A stretch of DNA of 64,000 nucleotides. It comes from Paracoccus sediminicola (GTDB taxonomy: Bacteria; Pseudomonadota; Alphaproteobacteria; Rhodobacterales; Rhodobacteraceae). Every line of letters starts with the position of its first letter. Within the stretch, counting starts at the first letter, position 1. Under the pieces are notes generated by a model. That model searched no databases. It was not told where the DNA came from and saw only the letters and a list, made by a program, of their open reading frames with translations. The DNA lies in contig NZ_CP115769.1 of the NCBI RefSeq assembly GCF_027912835.1, positions 62,001 through 126,000 on the forward strand, in the 5' to 3' direction. Shown here piece by piece: positions 54,451-63,834 of the stretch. A program made the translations under genes and the position numbers.

Positions 54451-55508
54451 CAGGAAACTCCTTGATTGATTGTGGTCGGGGGAAATCCGGCAAGCACCAG
54501 CTTGCCGATGGTACGCTTGCCCTCGATCCGGGAATGGGCCGCGCGCAGGTTGGCAGCGTTGATCGAACCGAGAATTTCCGGCGTGGCGGGGGGCAATCGT
54601 CCGTCGTCGATCAAGGTCGCCACATGGTTTAGGATGACGCCTTGCCGTGTCCGGTCAGGGGTGGCGAACATGGACCGCGTGAACATGAATTCCCAGGTCA
54701 GCGTGGCGCTTTTCTGCATCAGCAGATTCATGTCGGGCGGTGTGTCAAACGGAACGATACAGCAGATGCGCCCCTGCGGCGCGAGCATCGTCGCAAGGAC
54801 AGGGAAGTGCGCGTCGGGGTCGGCGGCCAAAAGGATCAGGTCCGGCGCTGGCAGGTCGCGTGCAGACAGCTCTGCGGCCATGTCGCCCGAATGGTCGATC
54901 ACTGCATCCGCGCCAAGCTTCAGGCACCAATCACGCGACTGATCTCGTGATGCAGTGGCGATGATAGTCAGACCAGGCACCATACGTGCGAGTTGGATTG
55001 CCATTGACCCAACCCCTCCGGCACCGCCGACGATCAAAAGGGTTCTTGCCGGAGCATCGATTTCTGCCATTCCACCGGGTTCAGGCAAGCCGATCCGTTC
55101 GAAGAGTGCTTCCCACGCGGTCAGCGCCGTCAGCGGCAGCGCCGCGGCATGTGCAGCGCGCAACCCTTTGGGCCGATGACCGACGAGTGCGGCCTCGACA
55201 ATGTGCAACTCGGCATTGCCGCCAGGCCGGGTCAAATCGCCTGCATAGAAAACAGCGTCGCCGGGGGAAAAGCCTGTCACTTCGGCTCCAATGTCGATCA
55301 CCGTGCCTGCCACGTCCCACCCGAAAACGGCAAAGGTGTCGTCAGCCACTTTGCGCATCCGCACCCGGGCATCGGCGGGGTTAACGGAAATTGCCTCGAC
55401 CCGAACCAAGAGGTCCTCGGCCTCTGGGAGCGGCGCCGGCAGGTCTCGGTCGACCAAAGACTGTGGCTCGCTAGCGGGTAGCGCCCGCCATGCTCCAATT
55501 GCCTTCAT
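54450..55508 (-). CDS. Quinone-reductase-like MDR-family oxidoreductase
   Basis: A 352-residue medium-chain reductase without zinc ligands: SVNPADARVR, FGWDVAGTV and the NADPH loop GGAGGVGSMAIQLAR. This is the zinc-free NADPH quinone oxidoreductase type. Translationally coupled to the SnoaL gene and divergent from the LysR gene, so LysR-controlled detoxification is likely. Confidence 0.87.
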   Translation of the reverse strand: MKAIGAWRALPASEPQSLVDRDLPAPLPEAEDLLVRVEAISVNPADARVRMRKVADDTFAVFGWDVAGTVIDIGAEVTGFSPGDAVFYAGDLTRPGGNAELHIVEAALVGHRPKGLRAAHAAALPLTALTAWEALFERIGLPEPGGMAEIDAPARTLLIVGGAGGVGSMAIQLARMVPGLTIIATASRDQSRDWCLKLGADAVIDHSGDMAAELSARDLPAPDLILLAADPDAHFPVLATMLAPQGRICCIVPFDTPPDMNLLMQKSATLTWEFMFTRSMFATPDRTRQGVILNHVATLIDDGRLPPATPEILGSINAANLRAAHSRIEGKRTIGKLVLAGFPPTTINQGVS

Positions 55509-55564
55509 GGATTATCCTCGGATTACCTCTTGCATTGGCGGTGAAGATAGTTCGAGTATTTCTG

Positions 55565-55577
55565 TCCGAAAGTCGGA
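55565..55577. promoter_or_regulatory. Candidate LysR operator
   Basis: TCCGA-AAG-TCGGA, a 5-bp-arm palindrome, overlaps TTTC-N5-GAAA at 55559-55571, which fits the T-N11-A pattern of LysR regulators. It lies in the 84-bp gap between divergent genes. Confidence 0.45.
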
Positions 55578-55592
55578 AAAAATTGGCATGAT

Positions 55593-56483
55593 ATGGGCAT
55601 AAATAATCAGACTGATCCGCTGGCCTGGGATGATCTAAGATTCTTCTTGGCGCTCGTACGTGCGGGCAGCCTGATGGCTGCGGCCCGGGTCCTGGGGGTC
55701 GAGCATTCAACCGTCTCGCGCCGGATAGGCGGGCTCGAAGCAACACTCGGGCTGCGCTTGTTCAACCGGTTGCCGCGAGGCTGGCGACCAACACCGGAGG
55801 GAGCGCGGCTTGTGGCGCAGGCCGAAGCGGTTGAGCGCGAAGTCGCGGCCTTGTCGCGGGCCGCTGCGGGACTCGATGCGCTGACTGGCGAGGTTCGTAT
55901 CTCGGCGCCCCCGGTACTGCTGGCGATGCTGGTGGCGCCGGGGCTGACGACACTTAGGCAGACGCATCCGGGTTTGGTGCCAATTCTGATTGGTGCAAGG
56001 CAGGCCAGCGACCTGGACCGGGCAGAGGCTGATATTGCCCTGCGGATAGGCGTGGTCGTCGGTCCGGATCTGGTTATCCGCCGACTCGGATCGGTGGCCT
56101 ATGGTTTATACGGGCGTCCCGACCAGATCGCGTTGCCGCCGACGAAACGTGTATACCTGGGTTTTGATGACAGCCTGCCCGACCTGCCCCAAGCCCGTTG
56201 GTTGGAACTGCGAGCTGATGCCGAGACCGCATGTATCGGGTTGCGCAGCAACGACATGGCGACACTGATTGCCAGTGCTCGCGCCGGGTTAGGTCTTGCG
56301 CTGCTGCCACGCTTTGCTGCGCGCGCTCTGCCCGATCTGATCGAACTTCCAGACGATGATCCCTTCGAGCCCCGCCCACTGTACCTTGTGATGCACCCTG
56401 ATATCCGCCGCTCGGCGCGCGTGCGGCAGGTAGCCGACCACCTTGACGGATTCATTGGCAAGGAATTGGATCGGTTCGGGTGA
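55593..56483 (+). CDS. LysR-family regulator
   Basis: A 296-residue regulator with an N-terminal HTH (FFLALVRAGSLMAAARVLGVEHSTVSRRI, about 18-46) and a two-lobe effector domain. ATG 55593. Divergent from the oxidoreductase gene, which it probably controls. Confidence 0.92.
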   Translation: MGINNQTDPLAWDDLRFFLALVRAGSLMAAARVLGVEHSTVSRRIGGLEATLGLRLFNRLPRGWRPTPEGARLVAQAEAVEREVAALSRAAAGLDALTGEVRISAPPVLLAMLVAPGLTTLRQTHPGLVPILIGARQASDLDRAEADIALRIGVVVGPDLVIRRLGSVAYGLYGRPDQIALPPTKRVYLGFDDSLPDLPQARWLELRADAETACIGLRSNDMATLIASARAGLGLALLPRFAARALPDLIELPDDDPFEPRPLYLVMHPDIRRSARVRQVADHLDGFIGKELDRFG

Positions 56484-56787
56484 AGGGCATTGCATCGATT
56501 CACAGCCAAATTCTCCGGCCTAAACAGCGCCAAGTTTACGTGAACCGCATTGCAGACCAGAACTTAACGGCTTATCCCCAACGATAGCTCCACCACTTTT
56601 GACAAAACTCCGGAGCGGTCATTGGTGAGGCGCTGCGAAAGCTCGCTCCGTCAGCGCTGCCAACGTGTATCTTCACTGAAATGCTGCAAGACGCACCAAC
56701 GGCAGCTTCGATGGGCCGCGCCGCAGCGTCACGAGGGCCTGGCGAGTGACGGCAATGGGCCGGCCGCGACGGACCGGCCCCTGGCGC
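56484..56787. other. 304-bp gap with no gene
   Basis: Nothing convincing between the LysR gene and the integrase end; short frames only, with no ribosome site or motif. Confidence 0.35.
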
Positions 56788-57420
56788 TCAAATCTCTACC
56801 GACTCTGCAATCGCGAGCGCATCCTCAAGTTCGACGCCGAGGTAACGCACGGTGCTGTCCATCTTCGTATGGCCAAGCAATAGCTGAACTGCTCTAAGAT
56901 TGCCGGTCTTTCGATAAATCTGCGCAACCTTGGTGCGGCGCATAGAATGGGTGCCGTAGGCGCTCGGCTCGAGACCAATAGAGACCACCCATTCCCGGAC
57001 GAGGCGAGCATACTGCCGCGTCGAAATGTGAAGCCGTTCATGAAACCGTCCCGGCCAGAGATGCTTCGACCCGACCATTAACGGGGATTCGAGCCAAGCT
57101 TCGATTGCCTTGCAAGTCCCTTCGGTAATCTCGAAGCTGACGGGCCTGCCTGTTTTGCTCTGAACGATCGAAGCGCGGTGCTTGACCTGCCCCGCCGCGT
57201 AGACGTCGGCGACCTTGAGCCGCACCAGGTCGCAGCCACGTAATTTGCTGTCGATGGCGAGGTTAAAGAGCGCCAGTTCTCGCGTCCGATGGGCGATCTC
57301 AAGCCGGACCCTGATCGCCCAAACATGCTTCGGTTGCAGCGGACGTTTCTGGCCGACGATGCGCCCTTTGTTCCAAGCGGGACGGCAGGCACGGATTGCT
57401 GGCAGGTTGGCGGTAGACAT
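56788..57420 (-). CDS. Tyrosine recombinase/integrase
   Basis: A 210-residue tyrosine recombinase core without a clear N-terminal core-binding domain: Arg in DSKLRGCDLVRLKV, GTHSMRRTKV (H..R), LLGHTKMDSTVRYLG (H and nucleophile Tyr). The ATG at 57420 follows GGAGGAACCGCC. Such short integrases of the phage-plasmid resolution type occur as plasmid or integron relatives. Complete by motifs. Confidence 0.87.
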   Translation of the reverse strand: MSTANLPAIRACRPAWNKGRIVGQKRPLQPKHVWAIRVRLEIAHRTRELALFNLAIDSKLRGCDLVRLKVADVYAAGQVKHRASIVQSKTGRPVSFEITEGTCKAIEAWLESPLMVGSKHLWPGRFHERLHISTRQYARLVREWVVSIGLEPSAYGTHSMRRTKVAQIYRKTGNLRAVQLLLGHTKMDSTVRYLGVELEDALAIAESVEI

Positions 57421-57543
57421 GGCGGTTCCTCCACTCCACCGGTCCCACCACGTCTTCGGAACTTCGCCGACGCCCAACCATACCATCGATCTGCGGCAAA
57501 GATCCGCTTCGAGGCCAAAGTAGACCAAGTCTCGGGTGCCTGT

Positions 57544-58173
57544 TCATTTTCTGACAGATGCCAGATAGGCGCGGCACATCGCCTTGAGATCGGATTTCAG
57601 CGCCGAAATCTTGTCCTGTTCCAGCCCACGCTCGAAGGCATTGCGGACGGTGCCGTAGATCACAGCTGTCAGAGACAAGTTGATCTGGTCAATGTCTCCG
57701 GTGGACAGATCCGGGCAGGCGCGAAACATTCCCTCGGTTGCCCTGTCGACACGCGCGGCGAAGTCATGCACGAGCGCGTCGTTGTCCAGCTCTGCCACGG
57801 ATCGATAGAGCGCGTGGGTCAATTCCATCCGTTCAGTCTTCACGGACCAATAGGTGTCGATCAGGGCCTCGGCGCCCTCGCAAGCCCGGCGCCCCGCCAT
57901 ACGTGCGCAGGTCTCTTCCACTTTTTCCGCCAGCCTGGTGAGGAACCGCTCATTCAACGCATAGACAAGGGCATGCTTGTTCGGAAAATATTGATACATG
58001 GTGCCCACCGAGACGCCGGCACGCTCTGCAACCGAGGTGGTTGTCAGGCCAGCCATGCCCTGCTTCAGCAAAACCTGAATCGTCGCCTCGAATATCGCGT
58101 CCACAGTCACACGTGACCGCGATTGTGACGGTGTTTTCCTGGGCTTGAGTGCGCTTGCTGAATGCTCGGACAT
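57544..58173 (-). CDS. TetR-family repressor
   Basis: A 209-residue repressor with the N-terminal HTH (LTTTSVAERAGVSVGTMYQYFPNKHALV, about 43-70). Divergent from the SDR gene across 64 bases that carry a palindrome, so it probably represses both. Confidence 0.92.
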   Translation of the reverse strand: MSEHSASALKPRKTPSQSRSRVTVDAIFEATIQVLLKQGMAGLTTTSVAERAGVSVGTMYQYFPNKHALVYALNERFLTRLAEKVEETCARMAGRRACEGAEALIDTYWSVKTERMELTHALYRSVAELDNDALVHDFAARVDRATEGMFRACPDLSTGDIDQINLSLTAVIYGTVRNAFERGLEQDKISALKSDLKAMCRAYLASVRK

Positions 58174-58207
58174 ATGCGAATCCCAAAACTGAATCTTCCT
58201 TCATATA

Positions 58208-58221
58208 TCTGGCTTACCAGA
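58208..58221. promoter_or_regulatory. Candidate TetR operator
   Basis: TCTGG-CTTA-CCAGA, a 5-bp-arm palindrome in the TetR/SDR gap. Confidence 0.45.
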
Positions 58222-58237
58222 ACAAAAGGAAAGACTT

Positions 58238-58957
58238 ATGACCCAGAAACGCATCGCGCTGGTCACCGGCGCCAACAAGGGAATCGGCTTCGAAACGGCT
58301 CGGAAGCTGGGTGAGGCGGGCGTTCATGTCCTGCTGGGAAGCCGCGACAAGGCGCGGGGGGACTCCGCTGCCGCGACATTGATGAACGACGGGTTCAGTG
58401 CCGAAAGCCTCCATCTTGACCTTGACGACGCCGAGACCATCGCTGCCGCTGCTGCGGCGATCAAGGGGCGTTTCGGTCGATTGGACATCCTCGTCAACAA
58501 TGCCGGCGTCTTTGATTTTGGCGACGCAGCGCCCGGCAATGCCTCTCTTGAAGCGGTGCGCCGGGTGATGGAGATCAACTTCATCGGTGCGCTGGCGGTG
58601 ACCCAGGCAATGTTGCCCCTGCTGCGCGCCGCGCCGGAGGCTCGCATCGTGAACCTGTCAAGTTCCATGGGCTCCCTGACCGAGAATGCCGATCCGGATG
58701 CGCCCTACTACTCGCAGCGCTTCATCGGATATAATGCCTCCAAGGCGGCATTAAACATGCTGACGATTCAGCTGCATGAAGAGCTGAAGGGTGAAGGCAT
58801 CAAGGTGAACTCCGTCAGCCCTGGTTTCGTCAAAACCGACCTAACCGGATTTGGTGATATGACGGCAGAGGAAGGCGCCCGGCTGCCCGCCGAGTATGCT
58901 CTCACGGCCGATGCCAGCGGTCGCTTCGTGGAGCCGACTGGCGCAACGCCCTGGTGA
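58238..58957 (+). CDS. Short-chain dehydrogenase/reductase
   Basis: A 239-residue classical SDR: TGANKGIGFETA cofactor loop, NNAGVFD, Ser in NLSSSMG, and the catalytic tyrosine/lysine in YNASKAALN. ACAAAAGGAAAGACTT precedes the ATG. The C-terminus (PTGATPW) is normal for the carbonyl-reductase-like group. Substrate unknown; under TetR control. Confidence 0.9.
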   Translation: MTQKRIALVTGANKGIGFETARKLGEAGVHVLLGSRDKARGDSAAATLMNDGFSAESLHLDLDDAETIAAAAAAIKGRFGRLDILVNNAGVFDFGDAAPGNASLEAVRRVMEINFIGALAVTQAMLPLLRAAPEARIVNLSSSMGSLTENADPDAPYYSQRFIGYNASKAALNMLTIQLHEELKGEGIKVNSVSPGFVKTDLTGFGDMTAEEGARLPAEYALTADASGRFVEPTGATPW

Positions 58958-59086
58958 ATGGAAGCAAAGTCCGCCCTGCCGACCTTCATCCTCCGATGAT
59001 GCTGCGCGATGGACGAATGGCCGGTCTAGTGAAGCTGCACCGCGGCGATCGGCAAGGGACTGAACGGCAGGTCAGGGCCGGGACTG

Positions 59087-60085
59087 TCATTCGATGGGAA
59101 CCTTCGCCTTCATCTTCTTCCTGAAATCCGACGCTTTCCTGATGGCCTCCTTGTCGGATGGCCGCAGTGATTCCCGTGCCTCGGCATCCGTCAGGGCAGG
59201 TTGGGCAGCCTCGACCTCCGCGATGATCTCCTTTGCGGTGATGCCTGCCGGCGGCGCATAGGCGAGCGGCCGGAACTGCGCCACCTGGCCTTGCAGCTTC
59301 TCGATCTCGTGACGCATCGACCTGATCTGATGCCGCTCGTCGGGATAGGGCAGCGGTCCGGACTGCGCCGCCATGATCTTCGAGAAATAGGGGTCTTCGT
59401 AATAGACGATGCGATCAGCCAGGATCGGGTTCTGCCGTTCGGGGATCAGGATAACCTTCGAGGCGTCGAGTTTCTTGACCTCGTCCGGGCTCATCAGCGG
59501 ACGCTCTTCGTTCCGGCGCGACACGGACCGTCTGCGGAAGCCACGGCCGTCTGAGGACAGGCTGTCGCTGACCGAAAGGCGGGTTGTCTTGCCCAGAGCC
59601 TCGGAAACCTCGGCAGCGGTCTTTTTCTCGTTCGGACTGATGAAGAGCTTCATCCCTGCCGCAGATTCGACCGACAGGCGATCATTTTCGCCATAGATAT
59701 TGTCGAGACCGGGGATGGACTGCGTGATGATCGACACGCGCCCGCCGTGCCCAGCCAGCTGCTTCAGCGACTGGACGACGATGGGCATCTTGCCCAACTG
59801 GTCGAACTCGTCGAGGATGATCTGCACCGGCCAGGGCTCGGTTTTCGGGTTCGGCAGCGACGACCTCAGGGTGGCGATCAATTCACCGAACAGCAGGCGC
59901 ATCAGCGGTGCGAGGGTGGTGATATCGTCGCTGTTGACGACGATATAGACGGATTGGGGCTTCATCCGGAGTGTCGACCAGCTGAAGTCATTGCCGCTGG
60001 TGACGCGATCGACCTTCGGGTTCACCCAGAGACCTAGGCCCGCGCCCTTCAGGAACACGGTTTTTGCGGTGGCGAAAGGGGACAG
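59087..60085 (-). pseudogene. VirD4/TraG coupling protein, C-terminal fragment
   Basis: The minus strand reads SWLSPFATAKTVFLKGAGLGLWVNPKVDRVTSG, then the Walker B region IILDEFDQLGKM and TQSIPGLDNIYG, typical of the last third of type IV coupling proteins. Walker A and the N-terminal membrane domain are missing; the reading joins a catalase-family fragment at about 60085. The stop at 59087 is normal. It is the only relic of a type IV secretion system here. Confidence 0.82.
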
Positions 60086-60448
60086 CCATGATAGACCTGA
60101 AGCCGTGCGCGCATCACCGACCCGAGCGGCCGATGGGCGGCCAGGCTGTGGGCTGGGCGGAAGGTCATCACTTCATCGGAAATAGCTGGCGCGCGCCGAG
60201 CTGTAGGCTTCCCGCGCGGGGCTGCGAATCTTGGCCACGGTGCGATGCTGTTTGCCCTGTGACGGCCACTCGACCAAGGCGTCCTCGATCGGCTGCGTCT
60301 CTGCGTTCCTCCAGAGCTGGACCTTCAGCTCGAATACCGCCTCGTGATCGCGGAAGTAATTGGTCGAGGCGTGGCGAAAGCCGTCCTCGTCCTCGTGCGG
60401 GTCGAGTTGCCACTCTCTAAGCGCATCCTGTGTCGGAGATCCCGGCAC
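60085..60448 (-). pseudogene. Catalase-family (SrpA-type) gene fragment, frameshifted
   Basis: Minus-strand reading VPGSPTQDALREW, FRDHEAVFELKVQLW and ALVEWPSQGKQHRTVAKI matches the middle of small catalase-family proteins; after ASYF it shifts by one base into EVMTFRPAHSLAAHRPLGSV. It then joins the VirD4 fragment. N-terminus and heme-binding C-terminus are absent. Confidence 0.65.
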
Positions 60449-60718
60449 GGCACCGACGCATAGTCGATCAGCAGGTCCTGCCCGCGATAGGCGGTGACGG
60501 AGGTCGTGCAGATGATGGATGCACCCTTCTCAAGATGCGCAATGCCGCCTGCACCATGTAGAAATGACCGCCGATGTTCGTCCGGCACGTGCGGAAACGC
60601 TGCTCTTCGGATATCTCTATGCCCTCTTCCCGCGCATGCTGTTCGGCGGCGTTGCAGATCAACACGTCAAACCTGCCGAACCTCTCGAGGGTCCGGCTTA
60701 CCGCTTCTTCGCAGAACC
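60449..60718 (-). pseudogene. SDR gene fragment, frameshifted
   Basis: FCEEAVSRTLERFGRFDVLICNAAEQHA and TNIGGHFYMVQAALR are in one frame, and EKGASIICTTSVTAYRGQDLLIDYA continues in another, so a frameshift is present. Together they are the middle of a YghA-type SDR. Both ends are lost. Confidence 0.65.
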
Positions 60719-60945
60719 CCTTGCGCGAGCTCTCCAAGGCGCAAGCGGCCTTTGGCGTGTCAGAACGTGATTTGACCGTTTTGCAGGGACTCCTCAGCTT
60801 CTCTCCAGACGATGCACTTGGCGGGAACGCCGAGATGGTAGTCTTCCCCTCGAACAAGACGATCTGTGAGCGCCTGAATGGGATGCCGTGCTCAACGATG
60901 CGTCGTCACCTCGCGCGTCTTGTCGACCCGAAGGGTTTCGTGGTT
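60719..60945 (+). pseudogene. repC fragment (repABC replication initiator)
   Basis: The plus strand reads RELSKAQAAFGVSERDLTVLQGLLSFSPD, VVFPSNKTICERLNGMPCSTMRRHLARLVD, which is the N-terminal DNA-binding part of RepC. It is cut on both sides by unrelated fragments. It shows that a repABC-type plasmid contributed to this region. Confidence 0.72.
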
Positions 60946-61676
60946 TCGTGCTGATGCTGCATGGCTGCACGCAGACGCCCGACGATTTCGCGCACGGCAC
61001 GCGAATGAACGAGGCCGCCGAGAAAGACGGCTATATCGTCGCCTATGCTGAGCAGTCGCGCGCCCATAACATGCAATCTTGCTGGTACTGGTTCCGCCCG
61101 GAAGATCAGGCCCGCGGCCAGGGCGAGCCGGAAATTCTGGCCGGAATTGCGCGCGCCTTGCTGGCCGAGTTCGATCTGCCGAGCGATCGGGCCTTTGTCG
61201 CCGGCCTATCCGCTGGCGGCGCGATGGCCGCGATCTTGGCCGAAGCCTATCCGGATCTCTTTGCCGCGGCGGGCGTGCATTCCGGCCTTCCCGCTGGCGC
61301 GGCCAACGATATCGTCTCGGCCTTCGCGGCCATGCGGGGCGAGGGCCGAGACGGACCCCGGTCGCAGCGGAGGCCGATGATTGTCTTCCACGGCTTGGCG
61401 GATACGACCGTCGCCCCTATAAATGGCGACCGGCTGGTCAGCGGAGCAGGCATCGAGACCCGGCACGAAGGCAATGGCCGCACCTGGTCGCGCCTAATCG
61501 CTAGCGATGGCTCGGAACTTTGGCGCGTCGAGCAGGCCGGCCATGCGTGGTTCGGCGGCGATCCCGCAGGCTCCTATACCGATCCGCTTGGGCCCGACGC
61601 CACGGGCGAGATGCTGCGATTCTTTACGCAAGTGGTCGAAATTGATGTTGCACGTAGTGAGATCAGTTCTCGCTAG
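60930..61676 (+). CDS. PHB-depolymerase-like esterase, 5'-truncated
   Basis: About 245 residues of an LpqC/PhaZ-type alpha/beta hydrolase: FVLMLHGCTQTPDDFAHGTRMN, nucleophile GLSAGGAM (about 105) and C-terminal His in EQAGHAWFGG. The N-terminus with the signal peptide and the first strands is missing; the frame runs back from the join with repC. The C-terminal part is complete. Without a start it is probably not expressed as a normal enzyme. Confidence 0.75.
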   Translation, partial: EGFRGFVLMLHGCTQTPDDFAHGTRMNEAAEKDGYIVAYAEQSRAHNMQSCWYWFRPEDQARGQGEPEILAGIARALLAEFDLPSDRAFVAGLSAGGAMAAILAEAYPDLFAAAGVHSGLPAGAANDIVSAFAAMRGEGRDGPRSQRRPMIVFHGLADTTVAPINGDRLVSGAGIETRHEGNGRTWSRLIASDGSELWRVEQAGHAWFGGDPAGSYTDPLGPDATGEMLRFFTQVVEIDVARSEISSR

Positions 61677-61948
61677 CGCTGAAAACACGGCCAAGGTCGT
61701 GATGATACTCGATGGTTTGGTGTTTGCATGACTGATTCTTCGTTCCGCCACGCCCCCCACAACATCAACCCGACGTTGACTAAGGTATTATATCATATGA
61801 TGCTACACCGTATCTTCGGTCTGGAATGAGCCCTGATCGACCCTGGCCGTCACTAGTCTTTTATCGTGACACGCGCGTAGCAAACGCCTAGGTGTTTGAT
61901 CCCACGGTTTGATGGTGCGATCCATTCGTCGGAATGGAAGGAAGCACT

Positions 61949-62119
61949 ATGGGACAAGTTCCTCACGGCTGCGCTACGACCACGCACGCCATCCGAGCAG
62001 CAATACAGCGATCGCAAGCTTCGATCGCGGAACTGAGCCAGGAGTTTGGGATCAATCCGAAGACCGTGGCGAAATGGCGTAAGGGCGAGACGGTCGAGGA
62101 TCTGAAGACTGGGCCCAAG
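61949..62119 (+). pseudogene. IS481-type transposase, N-terminal fragment
   Basis: From the ATG at 61949, GCATTTHAIRAAIQRSQASIAELSQEFGINPKTVAKWRKG is the HTH of IS481-family transposases. It breaks off at TGPK where the IS3-type fragment begins on the other strand. Catalytic part absent. Confidence 0.75.
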
Positions 62120-62139
62120 CTTCTCGGATGCGGGATACC

Positions 62140-62562
62140 TCATTCGTCGTCGCCCCCATCCGCGATCATGCTTTTTTTAAGCAAGCGGTTTTCCAGCGTC
62201 AGGTCCGCCACGCACTCCTTCAGCGCACGGGCTTCGCGGCGCAAGTCCTGCACGTCACCGGAGGTCGCCGCACGGGCGGTGTCCCCGGCCAGGCGGCGTT
62301 TGCCGTTCAGCGTGGCCTTGAACCACTGGCGGCTCACGCCTCACTCCATGAACTCCTTGGACCAGCTGTAGTACAGACTCTGCGCGATGCCCTCTTTGCG
62401 GCACTACTCGGTGATACTGTCGTCACCGCGAAGACCTTCAAGCACGATGCGGATCTTGTCTTCGGCCGAGAAGTGGCGGCGGGTCTGACGCCGGATGTCC
62501 TTGACCACCCGCTCTGCAGGGGGCTTGGTCGGCGATTTTGAATTGGAGGATTTGGGCTTCAT
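62140..62562 (-). pseudogene. IS3-family transposase OrfA with two in-frame stops
   Basis: The minus strand reads VVKDIRRQTRRHFSAEDKIRIVLEGLRGDDSITE, stop, CRKEGIAQSLYYSWSKEFME, stop, then LRREARALKECVADLTLENRLLKKSMIADGGDDE. All is one frame and matches IS3 OrfA with its leucine-zipper C-terminus. OrfB is missing. Confidence 0.8.
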
Positions 62563-62601
62563 CTTCGTTCCTTCGTCACTACGACGAAGCCCAAATCCTC
62601 C
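62545..62601. repeat. 16-bp perfect inverted repeat over the OrfA start
   Basis: GGAGGATTTGGGCTTC at 62545-62560 and GAAGCCCAAATCCTCC at 62586-62601, with 25 bases between. It overlaps the start of the IS3-type OrfA. It may be part of the IS end or a local fold-back. Confidence 0.65.
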
Positions 62602-62708
62602 TCAAATCACAACCTCAAATCTGTGCCATAGCCGCTGACGGGGGACATGGCAGGCTGAAGACGCTCAGCGGTCTCACGCCCTAGGAATACATCTGCAAAG
62701 TCTGGACT

Positions 62709-62939
62709 TCAGAGCCGGACAGATTCATCGTCGATCCGATCCACCAGATGCCGGGACTGAACACCTAGAAGCGATTTTACATAGGCTCGCTTGCTGTTCA
62801 TTGGCTCTGCCTGCGTTTTTTCAGGAGCAAGGCCGATACGGCGGCAGAAGTTTGGAAGTTGGGGCGCTGAAACCTCACGCCACAGCACCTCTGCACACTG
62901 ATCGCGCAGTGCCTCCCAATCAACAGACCGTACCGTCAT
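62709..62939 (-). CDS. Unknown protein, 76 aa
   Basis: A 76-residue acidic protein whose sequence MTVRSVDWEALRDQCAEVL and SKRAYVKSLL resembles the start of larger unknown proteins, so it may be a truncated gene. It begins 7 bases after the HNH-like gene stop and would be co-transcribed. No function proposed. Confidence 0.5.
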   Translation of the reverse strand: MTVRSVDWEALRDQCAEVLWREVSAPQLPNFCRRIGLAPEKTQAEPMNSKRAYVKSLLGVQSRHLVDRIDDESVRL

Positions 62940-62946
62940 CCTGTTC

Positions 62947-63258
62947 TCACTCGCCCTCTAATCCCGCCTGCTGTCGACCAATGGGAAACATATCCTCGCC
63001 GTAATGGTGCAGCTTGACGTGATGGCTGCGGCATAGCCAACGCACGTTCAAGGGTTCGTCGTATCGGTCGTGGTGGGCATCGACCTTGGCTGCGCCGCAG
63101 ACCTCGCAGCCCTGCTTTTCAAGGGCGCCGGACATAAGCGCCCGTTGAACGGCAAGGTGGGCCTGATACTTCGGCAGGTTCGTGCGGCGCCAGTTAGTCT
63201 GGCGGGTCTCGCTTTTCAGCGAGGGCGGACGTGGAGGCTTTGGATCATCTGACATCAC
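62947..63258 (-). CDS. HNH-like zinc-motif protein, 103 aa
   Basis: A 103-residue protein with CEVCG and CRSHHVKLHHYGED; the CxxC/CxxH zinc pair together with AHHDRYDEPLNVRWL fits an HNH-type endonuclease finger. It overlaps the resolvase remnant by 4 bases (ATGA). A small HNH protein behind a recombinase is common on mobile elements. Confidence 0.7.
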   Translation of the reverse strand: MMSDDPKPPRPPSLKSETRQTNWRRTNLPKYQAHLAVQRALMSGALEKQGCEVCGAAKVDAHHDRYDEPLNVRWLCRSHHVKLHHYGEDMFPIGRQQAGLEGE

Positions 63259-63834
63259 GCCGCCGTCGGCGCCTGACGGCCTAAAGTGCGATACACGGTC
63301 GGCCGCGGAATCGAGAACACTTCTGCTAAATCACTGATGGAATACTCCCCGGTGTCATACATGCGCCGCAGCTGCTGCTGGCGCTCTGACAGCTTCGGCT
63401 TTTTACCGCGCAGCTTGCCCTTGGTTCGGGCCACAGCCATGCCCTCGCGCGTCCGCATTCGGATCAGGTCGGCCTGGAACTCGGCAAAGGTTGCCAGGAT
63501 GTTGAAAAACAGCTTGCCCATCGGGACGGTCGGGTCATAGATGGCGCTGCAAAGCTGAAGCTTGATCCCGCGCGCGGCCAGCTTGTCGGCAATGTCGCGG
63601 GCGTCGGGAACGGAACGCGCCAGCCGGTCCAGCTTCGGCACCAAGCGTGTCACCTTCCCGCAAAGCTGCAAGCGCCTGATCCAGACCAGGGCGGGCGCGG
63701 TTCGTGCCGGTATAGCCGTGGTCGGTGTAGATGCGATCGGAGGCAACTCCGAAGCTGACAAGGATGCCCTTCTGCGCAGCAAGGTCTTGTTTGTCGGTGG
63801 AACAGCGGGCGTAGCCGATCAAAATCTGTGTCAT
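63255..63834 (-). pseudogene. Second serine resolvase, frameshifted
   Basis: From ATG 63834 the frame reads MTQILIGYARCSTDKQDLAAQ to REGDTL, then shifts near 63640; the other frame continues VPKLDRLARSVPDARDIADKL to the HTH and stop at 63255. It is a close relative of the intact resolvase at 53051-53653. One or two bases lost at the shift inactivate it unless there is recoding. Confidence 0.85.
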
